Notes under the pieces: model-generated
Databases searched by the model: none
The model's input: the letters and a program-made list of their open reading frames with translations, nothing else
Told to the model about the DNA's origin: nothing
Assembly: GCA_036940085.1 (NCBI GenBank)
Contig: JALLBK010000296.1
Coordinates: 1 to 27,431, forward strand
DNA length: 27,431 bases
From: Discostella pseudostelligera
Taxonomy: Eukaryota > Bacillariophyta > Thalassiosirophyceae > Thalassiosirales > Thalassiosiraceae
Direction: 5' to 3'
In this document: one piece after another, positions 16,817-27,100 of the stretch
Numbering within the stretch: position 1 is the first letter of the stretch
How the letters are laid out: every line of letters starts with the position of its first letter
Position numbers and translations under genes: made by a program

Positions 16817-17590
16817 GTGAAACTATGCACCGCTGGCGTTTCGTTCCAATGTTCAATTGCGTGGCAGTCTAAAATGAATATTCCTTGTCTGCGTCGATCG
16901 GCGATACTATTCTCTATCCAATCATGCTAGTCACACGTCGTGGACATGGAAAGTGGTGTTCGGCGGGGTTGACAGGATGAAAGAAAGAGGATGGAAAGAG
17001 ATGGAAATTAGAAATGCTGATGTTCCTATGCTATCTACCTTCTCCTATTGCTTGGCGCAAGGCGACATCGATGTCGTCGGCGGCCATGAGGGTTATGGGT
17101 TCCATTTCCACGTTGAAGTCTCTTGGATCTTATCTTTTCCATTTCAAGCAGCGGAGGAGAAGGCGGGGGACGGACAGGCGTCTGGCTCCGCCGCGATCTT
17201 GACCTTCCCCTACACTATGAACGGCCGTCATGAACATGATCCATTTGATCCTCACTAATAGAAACCTCGCAAATTGAGCAACACGATCGAACTTCGCTAC
17301 TGTTTACTAATGTATGAAATATTTGGGTGGGTTGATGAAGCTGATATTGTAAGTTTGTGTCATGCATCAAGTTGCCACCTTCTATCGTTACTTTATATCA
17401 CCCCATTCTGTCGACATGCAGGTTAAGACATCTTATAATTAACACAGACTGTTCAGTCGCATACTAATCTTTCAGTCACCATTCCACTAAACATTCTCAA
17501 GTGACAGCAGAGTAGGTTATCGCAAAAGAATGTGGTGCAAACAATGACACGTCGGTAGTTCTAACAACAGAACATTTCAAGAACAAAATC
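16817..17590. other. Intergenic region, no gene recognised; holds a dispersed repeat and a perfect palindrome
   Basis: A plus-strand ORF (about 16953-17258) lacks protein-like features and overlaps the repeat, so it is not called. Visible structure: a perfect 14-bp palindrome CGACATCGATGTCG at 17063-17076 and a dispersed repeat copy at about 17158-17213. From 17260 to 17590 it is A/T-rich with nothing recognisable. Confidence 0.45.
17158..17213 (+). repeat. Dispersed repeat, copy 1
   Basis: GGACAGGCGT, then a GC-rich CCGC-CGAT block, then TTGACCTTCCCCTAC; the same blocks in the same order and orientation occur at 19359-19411. An AAGGCGG block precedes both. The pair is 2.2 kb apart, flanking the cysteine-repeat gene. 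Confidence 0.6.
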
Positions 17591-18720
17591 TCAAACGATT
17601 GCAAGAAATTCAACCAGAGCGACACCAGTGAGAGAGATAATCAAAGAACTCAAAGTGAATGTAGTGAACGCACTACTTGCGTTCGCGGTTTGATGAAATT
17701 GAAAATGAGTCAGGGATAGAACAAGTGCAAACTTGACGGCTAGAATCAACAATCAACCCATGTAACATACCTTGAAGCTGCCGGAGGAGGTGGTGTGCTT
17801 TGCCCAGGAGTTGGTGTGATACCAGGAGGAGCATTGGAAGTTGCTGGTAGAGATGCAGTTGGTATGGTGGCGGACGTAGTATTGGACGAAGTTTGTTCCG
17901 TAGCGGGAGGAGCATTGGAAGTTGGTGGAGAAATAGTTGATGTGGTGGCAGACGGAGTATTGGGAGAGGTTACATCAGGGCAGCAAATCACTTCTGCTTC
18001 CTGGGTAGTCGTACATTCTTCGGCAGTACTCTCAAGCCACGCAGCATAATCAGCAACCTCCAAACAGGTGAGCGTATCTTGAAAAACCAATCCCAAGGTC
18101 AAAGATGTTGCAGCAGCACAAAAACTGCATGCCACTGTGGGAACCTTAGGGCAGCAAATAGCTTGGTACGCTTGTCCAGTGAAGCAATCCTCAGAAGTGG
18201 ACTCAATTGACCCAACAACTGCAAGGACTGCATCGCAAGGTGTTCCTAAATGAGATACATTTTCAAGTATGTCAAGACCAGTGCAAAAACTGCATGGTGA
18301 CTCGGGTACTGTGGCCACAGAGGGGCAGCACACCGACTCAAACAGTTTGAAAGAAGTGCACTCATCGGAACCGTCAGGGAACAAGGGAAGGTACAGAGAT
18401 GTATCATTACAAGGAGTCATCCCCTCGGAAATGACTGTATCACTAAGCTCTTTGATGCCCTCACAGAAGCTGCATGGGGTTCCTTCAATCTCCGAGGGAC
18501 AACAGAACGCTTCCAACATTTGAAGTCTGGTGCATTCCTCAGTACCTGCTTCGGCCAGCGCTGTGGAAGCAGCTAATATTCCACAAGTGACACCACCCGA
18601 CTCCGGAATTTCAATATTTCCATCGATAGTAACACCATTGCAGAAATTGCATGTGGTGGCGGCAGCCACATTTTTGATTAGGCCGATAGATAAAATGTTG
18701 GTAGGGATGTAGATATTCAC
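17591..18720 (-). CDS. Secreted cysteine-repeat protein with Thr/Pro stalk and GPI-type tail; 5' end unresolved
   Basis: The main exon (18720-17771) encodes four tandem repeats of about 55-60 residues. Each has six Cys in the pattern C-x-F-C ... C ... E/D-C ... C-C-P, with first Cys near 18652, 18474, 18296 and 18130. A Ser/Thr/Pro-rich stalk follows. Donor AAG|GTATGT ends this exon; the acceptor GCAAGTAG leads to a last exon at 17672-17591 encoding a 27-residue hydrophobic tail (T-L-S-S-L-I-I-S-L-T-G-V-A-L), which together with the stalk looks like a GPI-attachment signal. Without splicing the frame would end at 17746 with no tail. The 5' end is a problem: no in-frame ATG precedes the repeats and an in-frame TAA sits at 18726-18724. 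A good signal-peptide-like stretch (about 18862-18800, L-L-S-L-L-P-F-F-L-L-C) lies upstream in another frame. It is either a broken gene, a sequence error, or an unusual 5' structure. Role unknown; a cell-surface or cell-wall protein is inferred. Confidence 0.6.
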
Positions 18721-19358
18721 ATTTTATCTTATCTCCATATGAATATGAATGATTTGGGGCAGAGGGTGTGTCAATGGGGGCAAGAGCAGAATCATTAGTC
18801 AGTGATGCAGTATGATGATTCGTTGCGCACAAAAGAAAGAAGGGAAGCAAAGACAGCAACCTTGGCACAATAATTCTTTTACCTTTCTGACAATGATCTC
18901 ATAGTGTTTGGTTGTGTTTGCGGTGTGATCGAGACCGATGGTATGATTGGTTGCCGAATGAGGATGGGCAGTCGCTTAATAATATTTATGGATGGTCTGA
19001 TGTCTGATAGTCGATGGGATGTATGAAATTTATGGGATGAGGAGAGAGCATTGTGGTGGCTTATAAACAATCCATGCTGATGCGGGCGCGATCGTAGGCA
19101 CTAGGCACCAGGCACCAAGAAGATCCGGGCCATGCGGGGATCACGACAGCCGCCATTTTCGCCCATCACAGAAGCCGAGCCACATCCAAAAATTTCAGCA
19201 CCAGTAGCAGTCGGTCCCGTGATGCCAGCGCGTCAGTAAGTAGTGTCGGCCGGTGATCATGCTCGTGCTCGTGGTCGATGGTGGTGAATGCCGGAGGATA
19301 TTGGATCTTTTTACAGCAAGCTATTGTAGAGATAACGTGCGGTGATCGGTGGAGAATG

Positions 19359-19411
19359 AAGGCGGCCGGGGAGCGGACAGGCGTAGCCGCGCGATTTTGA
19401 CCTTCCCCTAC
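19359..19411 (+). repeat. Dispersed repeat, copy 2
   Basis: AAGGCGG, GGACAGGCGT, CGCGAT and TTGACCTTCCCCTAC occur in the same order as in copy 1 at 17158-17213, with a few substitutions and a small length difference in the centre. The sharp ends suggest a short mobile or duplicated unit; no terminal repeats or coding capacity were seen. Confidence 0.6.
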
Positions 19412-19451
19412 GAAAGGAACGTATGTACTTAGTCTACATGCGAAGTCCGTA

Positions 19452-19480
19452 AAATTCAAATTCAAATTCAAATTCAAAAA
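19452..19480 (+). repeat. Hexanucleotide microsatellite (AATTCA)4
   Basis: Four consecutive AAATTC/AATTCA units followed by a short A run. Simple-sequence repeat in the promoter region of the E1 gene. Confidence 0.9.
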
Positions 19481-19702
19481 TGGGTCACGATCGGAATCAG
19501 TAGTAATTCGAGAAACGAGGGAGAAAGATCTTTTGGGGTTAGGGGGGAGCCCTCGCTCTGGTTTCCCCGCTTGAACTCCCCCCGTCGATCCACTTCCACC
19601 TTCCACGTCGACCAACCATGACGACGGTCGGCCATTGCCTCCATTGCTATTGACCATGGCGATCATTATTTGCATCATAGACCCCTCAAATTGAGCGACA
19701 CA

Positions 19703-22700
19703 ATGCCATCAATTCCCCGCCTAATCAGCATCGCCGGCTTGCTGTCCGTTGCTATCGACAACCGGCATTATTTGTTCGCGGAGGCAGGTTGGCGATCATT
19801 GTCATTATTATCAAGGGGTGCATCACCTCCATCAATACGATCATCCACAACTACTACTACTTCTGTTGAAGACCAGGATAATCGATCTCGGCCGTCGCTT
19901 TTTCCCTCTTCTCTTTTTGGAGTTGTAAATTCAGATCTCTTGGGTGAAGCTCAAACGAGACGTCATCTTGCTTCATTTCTTGTGGCTACATCATTTCGAG
20001 GTGGTGGTGATGGTGTTAATGACAGCAACATTACTCAACATCAAGAGGACGATGATGGTGCACACCTGGGAGAAAGCAATAATAACGACAATTTAGATGA
20101 TTCAGTTGCAGATACAATCCAAGATACACCCAGCAAAGGTGCAAATTCTAAAAAGGTGAAAGGAAAGCTTGAGGTTGATAATGACGATGAACGCTACTCC
20201 AGGCAGATGTACACATTGGGTGCACGAGCACACAACTTGGTTCGATCTACCACTGCCATATTGGACGGTCCTTTAGGTGGCAAGAAACGACTTCATGCTA
20301 TTTCGAGTGCCTCATTAGATGTTCGATATCAAGGTGCAGATGGATTCGAGGGCGTGGATGCTAATGATGATGATCTTTATGCAAATAACCATGTTGGTGA
20401 TGATCTACTTCTGACGAATGAGACTCCTTCTGGTCTCTTGTACGAAATTGCCAAAAATCTTGCATTGAGCGGGGTGGGTCGAATCATTCTTGTACAAGAT
20501 GATTACAACGACGACGGAGAAGAATTAGGTTGGATAGATACCGGATACTTTGATGGATCATTGGACGATCTCGGTGCAGCCTATCATCGTGCTGCATTGG
20601 AGGAAGTTAGTGCGATCAAAAATTCTAAGGACAAGACTGTTTTGGTTGGGGAGAGTGAAGAGGAAGAGGGCAATAGCGATGTGGACGAGCAAGAGGTTAT
20701 GGGTTTGCATGATGGTGAAACATTGCTTGCGGAATTCATCCAACGACTTAATCCTGGTGTGCAAGTTGATGTCCTCTCCCGTTCTAAACTGATGCATTTG
20801 TTGCAAAGCGAGAATTCGGGGGAAAGAGATGATGATGATTCCGATGATGGACAAGACAATGTCACTTTGGGCAATAATCCAGTGATGGTGTGCGTTGATC
20901 GATCAATATCGGTGCAAGTGGAGATGAATGACGCTTGTCGGTATCAATTAGGATCTACTACTTCGAAATCGCGAATCATCCCGTTCCTTTCAGTCGAGAC
21001 TACGGGTGTCCATGCCAAAATATTTTGTGACTTTGGGCCGAAATTCACAATAGTCGATGAAGATGGTGAGACTCCCCGCTCAACATTACTAGATCGCATA
21101 GAGGAGATTGCTGGTGATGTCGCTCGAGATGAAGACAGTGATAGACTGCACTACTCAGTCCATTGCATAGACGGCGAGCGACACGATGTCTCTTGCGGTG
21201 ATGTTGTTGAATTTCATATAGAGCTCAATGACGATCACGGTGCCAAAGTCAGCTTCCCTATGTGTCAAGTGATATCTGTGAAGTCGCCAACGTCGTTCAT
21301 TGTGACTGAGTGGGCTGGAGACACCGCGAACAACAAGCCTACGGATTCGTCTTCATCGATACTGTCACTCATTAGCGGAAAGGCACGATCGTTCTCTCGG
21401 ATCAAATTACCAAAGCAAACATCATTCTCATCATTGCGGGAAATTCTACAGCCTAAGGAGGAATCAATTACATCATTAAATTGCTGCAACGACGATACAC
21501 TATTTGCACCCTCCGATCTCGATAAAAGCTTTGACCCGGTACGACGACGAGCCATCATGACCGCCATGTCAGCACTAGACGAGTTTGTAAGGAAGTACGG
21601 TCGACTACCGTCGAAATTGTCGAAATCAAATCGAGAGAATGATAGTGCCAAGCATAAACGAACAGATATTGAACGATTTTTGTCGGTTGCACGTAAATTG
21701 GCTAATAAATACGATGGATATTCGGCGAAGGACAAAATGGAGTCGATGATCACTCAGTTTGCCCAAAATTGCCGAGCCAAGTTCACACCCGTGCAAGCGC
21801 TCTCCGGCGCCTTGGCAGCGCAGGAAGTGCTCAAAGCAGCTACTGGTTTGTACAATCCTGTTCGTCAGTTTCTGCTCTATGATTGTGACGAAGTATTGCA
21901 TGGATCAAACGAGGAGTCTGGAGAGTCTGGAATTGTGTTTTCGTCAACACCACCCGGTCTATCGTACCTTCTTGGACAACAGACATCCCATAAACTTGCA
22001 GGCTCGAGTCTTTTCCTAGTGGGAGCGGGTGCTATTGGATGTGAGCTTCTTAAGAACCTTGCTGCCATGGGGACTGGCACCGGAAAGCAAGGGCGTATCA
22101 TTATTACAGACATGGACACCATTGAGAAATCAAATCTCAGCCGACAGCTTCTGTTTCGAGACAGTGATGTTGGAGAATTCAAGAGCATTGCCGCCCGGGC
22201 AGCCACATTGCGTTTTAACCCGAATTGTCATGTTGAAGCTCACACCAGCCGTGTTGGGGAGGAGGAAGAAGGACCTTTTGGTGATGATTTTTGGTCTTCT
22301 GGATGCAATGTTGTGCTGAACGCACTCGATAACGTTGAAGCACGGCTATTTGTTGATAGTCAGTGTGTTACATATGGTTTAGGTCTGATTGACGCAGGCA
22401 CATTAGGACCAAAGGGCAATGTGCAAGTTGTGATACCCCATGCAAGTGAATCGTATGGATCATCTGCTGATCCGCCTGAGCCGGACATTCCCGTGTGCAC
22501 ACTGAAAAACTTCCCTTACGAAATCAGCCATACAATCCAATGGGCGAGGGATCTCTTCGATGGGTATTTTTGTCGTCGGCCGCGTCAGGCCAATGATCAC
22601 GTGGATGAAATGGCACAGGCTGAGGATTTAACTGCCTTTGGCCAGTCGCTAATTGAAAAGTTGGGGGATGACGCAGCGTTGGAAATGGCGATTGAGCTGG

Positions 22701-24040
22701 GTGATGATTTGGGTCCTTTCCCATTCATATTCGGAAATGCTGATACCAGCGATCCCGAATACGTCTCGGCCGTGAAAAAGGAATCATTGAATTGGGCCAT
22801 TCAGCAAACACACCAATTGTTCTTTGTGGCGATGAACGAACTCCTTCAAAAGCATCCCATTGATAGCGTTGATGACGACGGTGCTCTTTTCTGGTCAGGT
22901 GCAAGACGCGCCCCAAAGCCACTTCGATTTATTCCCTTGGACTCTGAAGAAGAGGAAGTTTCAGCTCAGCAAGTGCTTATCAATGAAAGGATTGCGCAAT
23001 TCGTTAGTTCTGCATCGAGGCTGCGTATGGAGTCATTTTGGGAGAGAAAAGAGGGTGACACTGCGTCGTTAATAACCCTGGAAGAAGCCTTCATCGCTCT
23101 TCAAAGTCATGCAAAGCTGCTCGACAAGAAGAAGAAGTCCAGGGAGATCTTGCATAACTTATCTGGTGGGGGCGGTGACATTAACACGCTGTCACTCGTA
23201 TTGGACAGATTGAATGGGGCAAAAGTTGGCGCATCTTTTCTTCCTCGCTTGAACTTAGCCGACTTTGAAAAGGATGACGAATCTAATGGTCACGTCGCCT
23301 TTGTCACTGCCGCAAGCAACTTGCGCGCAATGGCTTATGGAATACCCCCAGTAGATGCAATGGAGACTCGTCGGGTGGCTGGTCGCATTGTTCCGGCAAT
23401 GATTACTACGACGGGACTTGTCTCGGCCCTGTCCTGTCTCGAACTTGTGAAACTGTTGAAAGGCCTTCCGCTCACCATGTATCGCAATGCATTCGTCAAT
23501 TTGGCACTTCCTTTCTTTGCATTCACGGTCCCCATGCCAGCAGCTGAGGTTCCTAGTGTTCATGGAAAGACGCATACGATATGGGACCGAATATCCGTGA
23601 GGGGCAGCAATAAACATCCTGCACATTCAATGACTCTGAAATCCTTTCTCAAGAAAATTCAGAAGAAGTCTGGCTGTGGGGAAGATATTGAAATAGCAAG
23701 TATCTCGTATGGTCCGTACATGATTTATGCCAATTTTCTTCACAGCCACGATGAAGAGTTGCTGGAAACACTGTTGCTGGATACAGTGAAAGATGCTATC
23801 ATTTCCGAGGCGGGTGACGAGACTTCATTAGTCGATGAATTTGCCGAAAGCAATATGAATAGAGCAATCACTCTCACTGCTCGGCAAAAGGCAGTACTAG
23901 CCAAATTAGATCACAAACGATTTCTTGATTTTTCCGTGTCAGTGGAAGACCAAGAGACGGGAGAAGAGTATGAGCTTCCAGCGGTAAGGTTGTTTTTGGA
24001 CAAGTTTCAACAAAGCGCCGAAGACTTGCGAGAAAATTGA
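19703..24040 (+). CDS. Ubiquitin-activating enzyme E1 with signal peptide, probable symbiont-specific Uba1 (SELMA)
   Basis: Single exon, 1445 residues (ordinary Uba1 is about 1020-1060), ATG at 19703; the frame is open slightly upstream but has no ATG there. The N-terminus (I-P-R-L-I-S-I-A-G-L-L-S-V-A) is a signal peptide, followed after A-E-A by a Ser/Arg-rich stretch without leading Phe, then an acidic linker to about 160. The inactive adenylation half starts at R164-Y-S-R-Q-M-Y with acidic inserts. The active half has G774-A-G-A-I-G-C-E, D803-M-D-T-I-E-K-S-N-L-S-R-Q, and the catalytic Cys932 in P-V-C-T-L-K-N-F-P-Y. A C-terminal ubiquitin-fold domain runs from about 1309 and includes R-F-L-D-F-S-V-S-V-E-D. 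Diatoms carry a second, periplastid-compartment Uba1 with such a leader, part of the ERAD-derived SELMA importer (established in Phaeodactylum and other algae). Assignment to SELMA is inference from the leader; E1 identity is firm. Confidence 0.92.
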   Translation: MPSIPRLISIAGLLSVAIDNRHYLFAEAGWRSLSLLSRGASPPSIRSSTTTTTSVEDQDNRSRPSLFPSSLFGVVNSDLLGEAQTRRHLASFLVATSFRGGGDGVNDSNITQHQEDDDGAHLGESNNNDNLDDSVADTIQDTPSKGANSKKVKGKLEVDNDDERYSRQMYTLGARAHNLVRSTTAILDGPLGGKKRLHAISSASLDVRYQGADGFEGVDANDDDLYANNHVGDDLLLTNETPSGLLYEIAKNLALSGVGRIILVQDDYNDDGEELGWIDTGYFDGSLDDLGAAYHRAALEEVSAIKNSKDKTVLVGESEEEEGNSDVDEQEVMGLHDGETLLAEFIQRLNPGVQVDVLSRSKLMHLLQSENSGERDDDDSDDGQDNVTLGNNPVMVCVDRSISVQVEMNDACRYQLGSTTSKSRIIPFLSVETTGVHAKIFCDFGPKFTIVDEDGETPRSTLLDRIEEIAGDVARDEDSDRLHYSVHCIDGERHDVSCGDVVEFHIELNDDHGAKVSFPMCQVISVKSPTSFIVTEWAGDTANNKPTDSSSSILSLISGKARSFSRIKLPKQTSFSSLREILQPKEESITSLNCCNDDTLFAPSDLDKSFDPVRRRAIMTAMSALDEFVRKYGRLPSKLSKSNRENDSAKHKRTDIERFLSVARKLANKYDGYSAKDKMESMITQFAQNCRAKFTPVQALSGALAAQEVLKAATGLYNPVRQFLLYDCDEVLHGSNEESGESGIVFSSTPPGLSYLLGQQTSHKLAGSSLFLVGAGAIGCELLKNLAAMGTGTGKQGRIIITDMDTIEKSNLSRQLLFRDSDVGEFKSIAARAATLRFNPNCHVEAHTSRVGEEEEGPFGDDFWSSGCNVVLNALDNVEARLFVDSQCVTYGLGLIDAGTLGPKGNVQVVIPHASESYGSSADPPEPDIPVCTLKNFPYEISHTIQWARDLFDGYFCRRPRQANDHVDEMAQAEDLTAFGQSLIEKLGDDAALEMAIELGDDLGPFPFIFGNADTSDPEYVSAVKKESLNWAIQQTHQLFFVAMNELLQKHPIDSVDDDGALFWSGARRAPKPLRFIPLDSEEEEVSAQQVLINERIAQFVSSASRLRMESFWERKEGDTASLITLEEAFIALQSHAKLLDKKKKSREILHNLSGGGGDINTLSLVLDRLNGAKVGASFLPRLNLADFEKDDESNGHVAFVTAASNLRAMAYGIPPVDAMETRRVAGRIVPAMITTTGLVSALSCLELVKLLKGLPLTMYRNAFVNLALPFFAFTVPMPAAEVPSVHGKTHTIWDRISVRGSNKHPAHSMTLKSFLKKIQKKSGCGEDIEIASISYGPYMIYANFLHSHDEELLETLLLDTVKDAIISEAGDETSLVDEFAESNMNRAITLTARQKAVLAKLDHKRFLDFSVSVEDQETGEEYELPAVRLFLDKFQQSAEDLREN

Positions 24041-24118
24041 GGTCGACGGAATTCTCTTACATACACCATTAAATTACATCTCGATTCTTCCATGTCTCGT
24101 CTTGACGTCCTGACATTC
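24041..24118. other. Short convergent 3' gap
   Basis: Only 78 bp separate the stop of the E1 gene from the stop of the WW-domain gene on the other strand; the two 3' untranslated regions must be very short or overlap. Confidence 0.5.
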
Positions 24119-27100
24119 TCAATAGTAGTCATCGAATATAAAGCTGTCACCGTTCTCCATCTCATCGTTATCCTTCTTGTGCCACGGCTGCTGCTTCAGT
24201 GACGGGCTACCGCGACGTTCTTGACTACTAGGTGTATCATTCGAGTGCGACGACAAATTAGTTTCCGACATGTTCCATCGGTTCAATGCTGCAATACCAC
24301 TGCTGACGCTACTTTGGTCATCTAAGTGGGATTGCGAATCATTGTCGAGTATTGCACTGAGACGCGGATTTTGCTTCGGTTTGTATTGCATGGAGGATGG
24401 GGCATCAGAACCTTTTTTATTCGCTGCAGCAGCGCTTGGCTGGTCGTCAGAGGTTAATTCTGACATTTTCGACGCCACCGAATCATCGTCACGGTTATGC
24501 TCATCTTGGCAGTTTCGAACTACATCGTCTGGCGAGCAGGATGGTAAATCCCACGTACTCTCTCCCGTCTCTGAATTCGCATAGTAATAATCACCCGATG
24601 CTGGGTCGACGAAGGCATTCCATCCAGCAGGCAGATTCTCATGTGGAATTCTCTTTGCATTGTCGTCATTTTGTTGTTGATGGCTACTTAGCGATTGCTG
24701 CTCATCATAAACTGACATGGCCTTATCCCACACCCGATTGAGCGCATCCTCGTCCTGGGGGGACCACACGGATGAATTGTCTGATTCATCGTGACCACGG
24801 CATTGATTGGCAATGTCGTGAGGATTCTCAAGCACTTCGGATACTCGCCTTGTATCGACTGTACCCTTGGTGCTTAATGTATTGAAACTCTCATTGTGCT
24901 CTTCATTGTACTTCTTCGCCTTCCGTTGTTGGTTTTTGTATTCTGCCACGCGTGCTTCAAGCCATTCATTCTTTTTCTTGGGAGATTGTTTCGCAGGTGG
25001 GACATAATGGTGGTGATCAGATTTACCACGTTGTTGGACCTGCTCCTCGCCGATCTTCTTCTTCGAGGCATTCCTTGTGTGCGCCTCCTCATTTTCTGTG
25101 TCGATAGATCCCAATCTCTCCTCTTCCATAGCCTCCTTCTCCTCGCCTGCAGCTTCTGCAACTCCATCTTCTCCGTCTTCATAAGCTTCCTCGTCAGAAT
25201 AATAATCGTCATCATCATCATCATCATCATCATCATCGGCATTATGAAAATTCCACACCTCGACTTGCCGACATTCCGAGAAGATACCCTCATCAACATA
25301 CGAGAAGTTTGGTTCATATCCCATATCCTCCTCCAGTTTGCTCCTCCGTGGTCCTACCGCACCATCCTCCATGCGCGCCGATGGTGAGAACCAATTTGTT
25401 TCTGGAATTGGACGTAGGCTAACCAATGTTGTGGGAACATCACCGTATCGTGCACGTAATTCGTTGATATGACCATTGTCTCTCAGACGCACTGCCGGCG
25501 AGGAATGGAGTGGTTGTATCGCAATGATGACCAAATGACGAGGAGGGTATTCGCGCATTGTCGAATTCATAGATTCGGTAAGTTCACTCTTACGTCGGCG
25601 CCCCATCATCATCCCGCTGCCATCATCGTCGTAGTCGTCCATAAACTCCGGAAGTGATCCGCCATAACCTACAAAGTTGGGTGCATCGTCATGATATCCA
25701 TCCCAATCCTCAGAAAGAGTTGGGTCAATGGCAATTGTCGTCCAACCGTAATGCTGCGAGGCAAGTATAGCAGTCCGTGGTGTTCGTCCCTCCCCAAGAA
25801 CGAGGCAAACAATGGAACGTGGATCGATGATGTTGTCAAACCCACTGCCACAACTATTGCCACCTTTGCTTCGGCTGCTGTTGGAATTATCTAATCTCTC
25901 CTCTCCCGACAGCACCGGCCGTCCATCGCAGTCATGAGGAACAAAGTAACGATGATATCCTCCATCTCCATCCTCCCCCTCTTCACCATCTCCACTTGCC
26001 CCTCCCACGGTACCGTACAATCGCACCGCCTCCAACGCTGCCAAACTACCACTAACCTCAGCACTACTTCCAAAGACTCCCAGTGCATTAATATTCAAAT
26101 AGCATGGCATACCCAATAATGTATCAATATACTTGCAATCTGCCACGGATGATGGACGACGGTTCATTTCTTCGTTGAAATGTCTATCATTGTTGATGCC
26201 TCTACTGCTATTCCTCAATTCGAGTTCATTGGTGAAGTAGGAGGAGGAGTTGATGCTCCGTTCACGCAATATCATGCTCATGGCACTATTGTTCATATCC
26301 CCCTCCTGCCCCGCGAGAATCATTCTTTTCACAAGCTCGCTATTATCCACACCTTCTTCTCCTGATATAGCCGCACTTTGCAGTGCCGCAAGCAAAATCT
26401 CACTCCCCATCTCATGAGAGCGCATGGCATACTGAAGTAATAATTGTTGCATATTGGTAGGATTGGGGGAGAGTCGGGCAGCGCAGAGGGTCATGGTGCA
26501 TGTCCGACATGTCATTCCATGAGTGTTGTTGTTATTATTCCCCGTAATGTAGGCAGGAGATAATGATGAATCTCGTTCCGAGAATTTCGAGCGAGGTAAG
26601 GAACGATGACAGAGATGACATGTCCGATGAGTTTGTGGAGTTGGGAAGATGGAATTGGGAGAGTGGTCGTAGGTAGCTGCGGGATGATCGGAGGGTACGA
26701 CATCAACTACCTTTTCCAATTTTGTTGGAGCATTAGCGGGGACTACAGCGGCTGCTGCCTGGTTGTTGCCATTGGTACTGCTGGAATTGACGGAATTTCG
26801 TCGTTGTTGCTGCTGCTGCTGTTGTTGTTGTTGTTGTTGCTGCGATGGTGATTGCTGTCGTTGCATGCGTGCCATTTCGCTCTTGGAACGTGCCACTGCT
26901 GCGTCTTGCATACTTTGTTGTCCCTTATGGAATTGGGAGACTGACATTCCGGTAGGGTGGTTGTTGCTGTTGCTGTGGCGTGTCCTCTCCTTGCTTTTAT
27001 TCCTCGACTGCTTCTTCTTTTTGTTTGTCGTCGTCGCTGAAGCCTCATTTTTGGGCGTGGCGGTGGCGGCGGCGAAGCTGAAACTATCATTAGCATCATC

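Larger units (their letters stand above)
18721..19702. promoter_or_regulatory. Divergent region between the cysteine-repeat gene and the E1 gene
   Basis: The part nearest the cysteine-repeat gene holds the out-of-frame signal-peptide-like stretch. A TATA-like TTTATAAG lies on the minus strand at about 19059-19066. AAAATGGCGGC (reverse, about 19149-19159) matches the core motif of the other divergent promoters. A dispersed repeat copy lies at 19359-19411 and a hexanucleotide array at about 19452-19480. A minus-strand ORF across 19166-19678 translates these repeats and is not called. Confidence 0.4.

Noticed and set aside
16953..17258. Plus-strand 101-codon ORF
   Set aside because: It overlaps the dispersed repeat and the palindrome, and its product has no family or secretion features.
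18861..18882. 22-nt GT-AG intron in the cysteine-repeat gene
   Set aside because: It would join the ATG at 18902 to the signal-peptide-like frame, but 22 nt is far below normal intron size in diatoms, and it does not solve the second frame break.
19166..19678. Minus-strand 170-codon ORF in the E1 promoter
   Set aside because: It translates the microsatellite and the dispersed repeat; the N-L-N-L-N-L run is just the hexanucleotide array.
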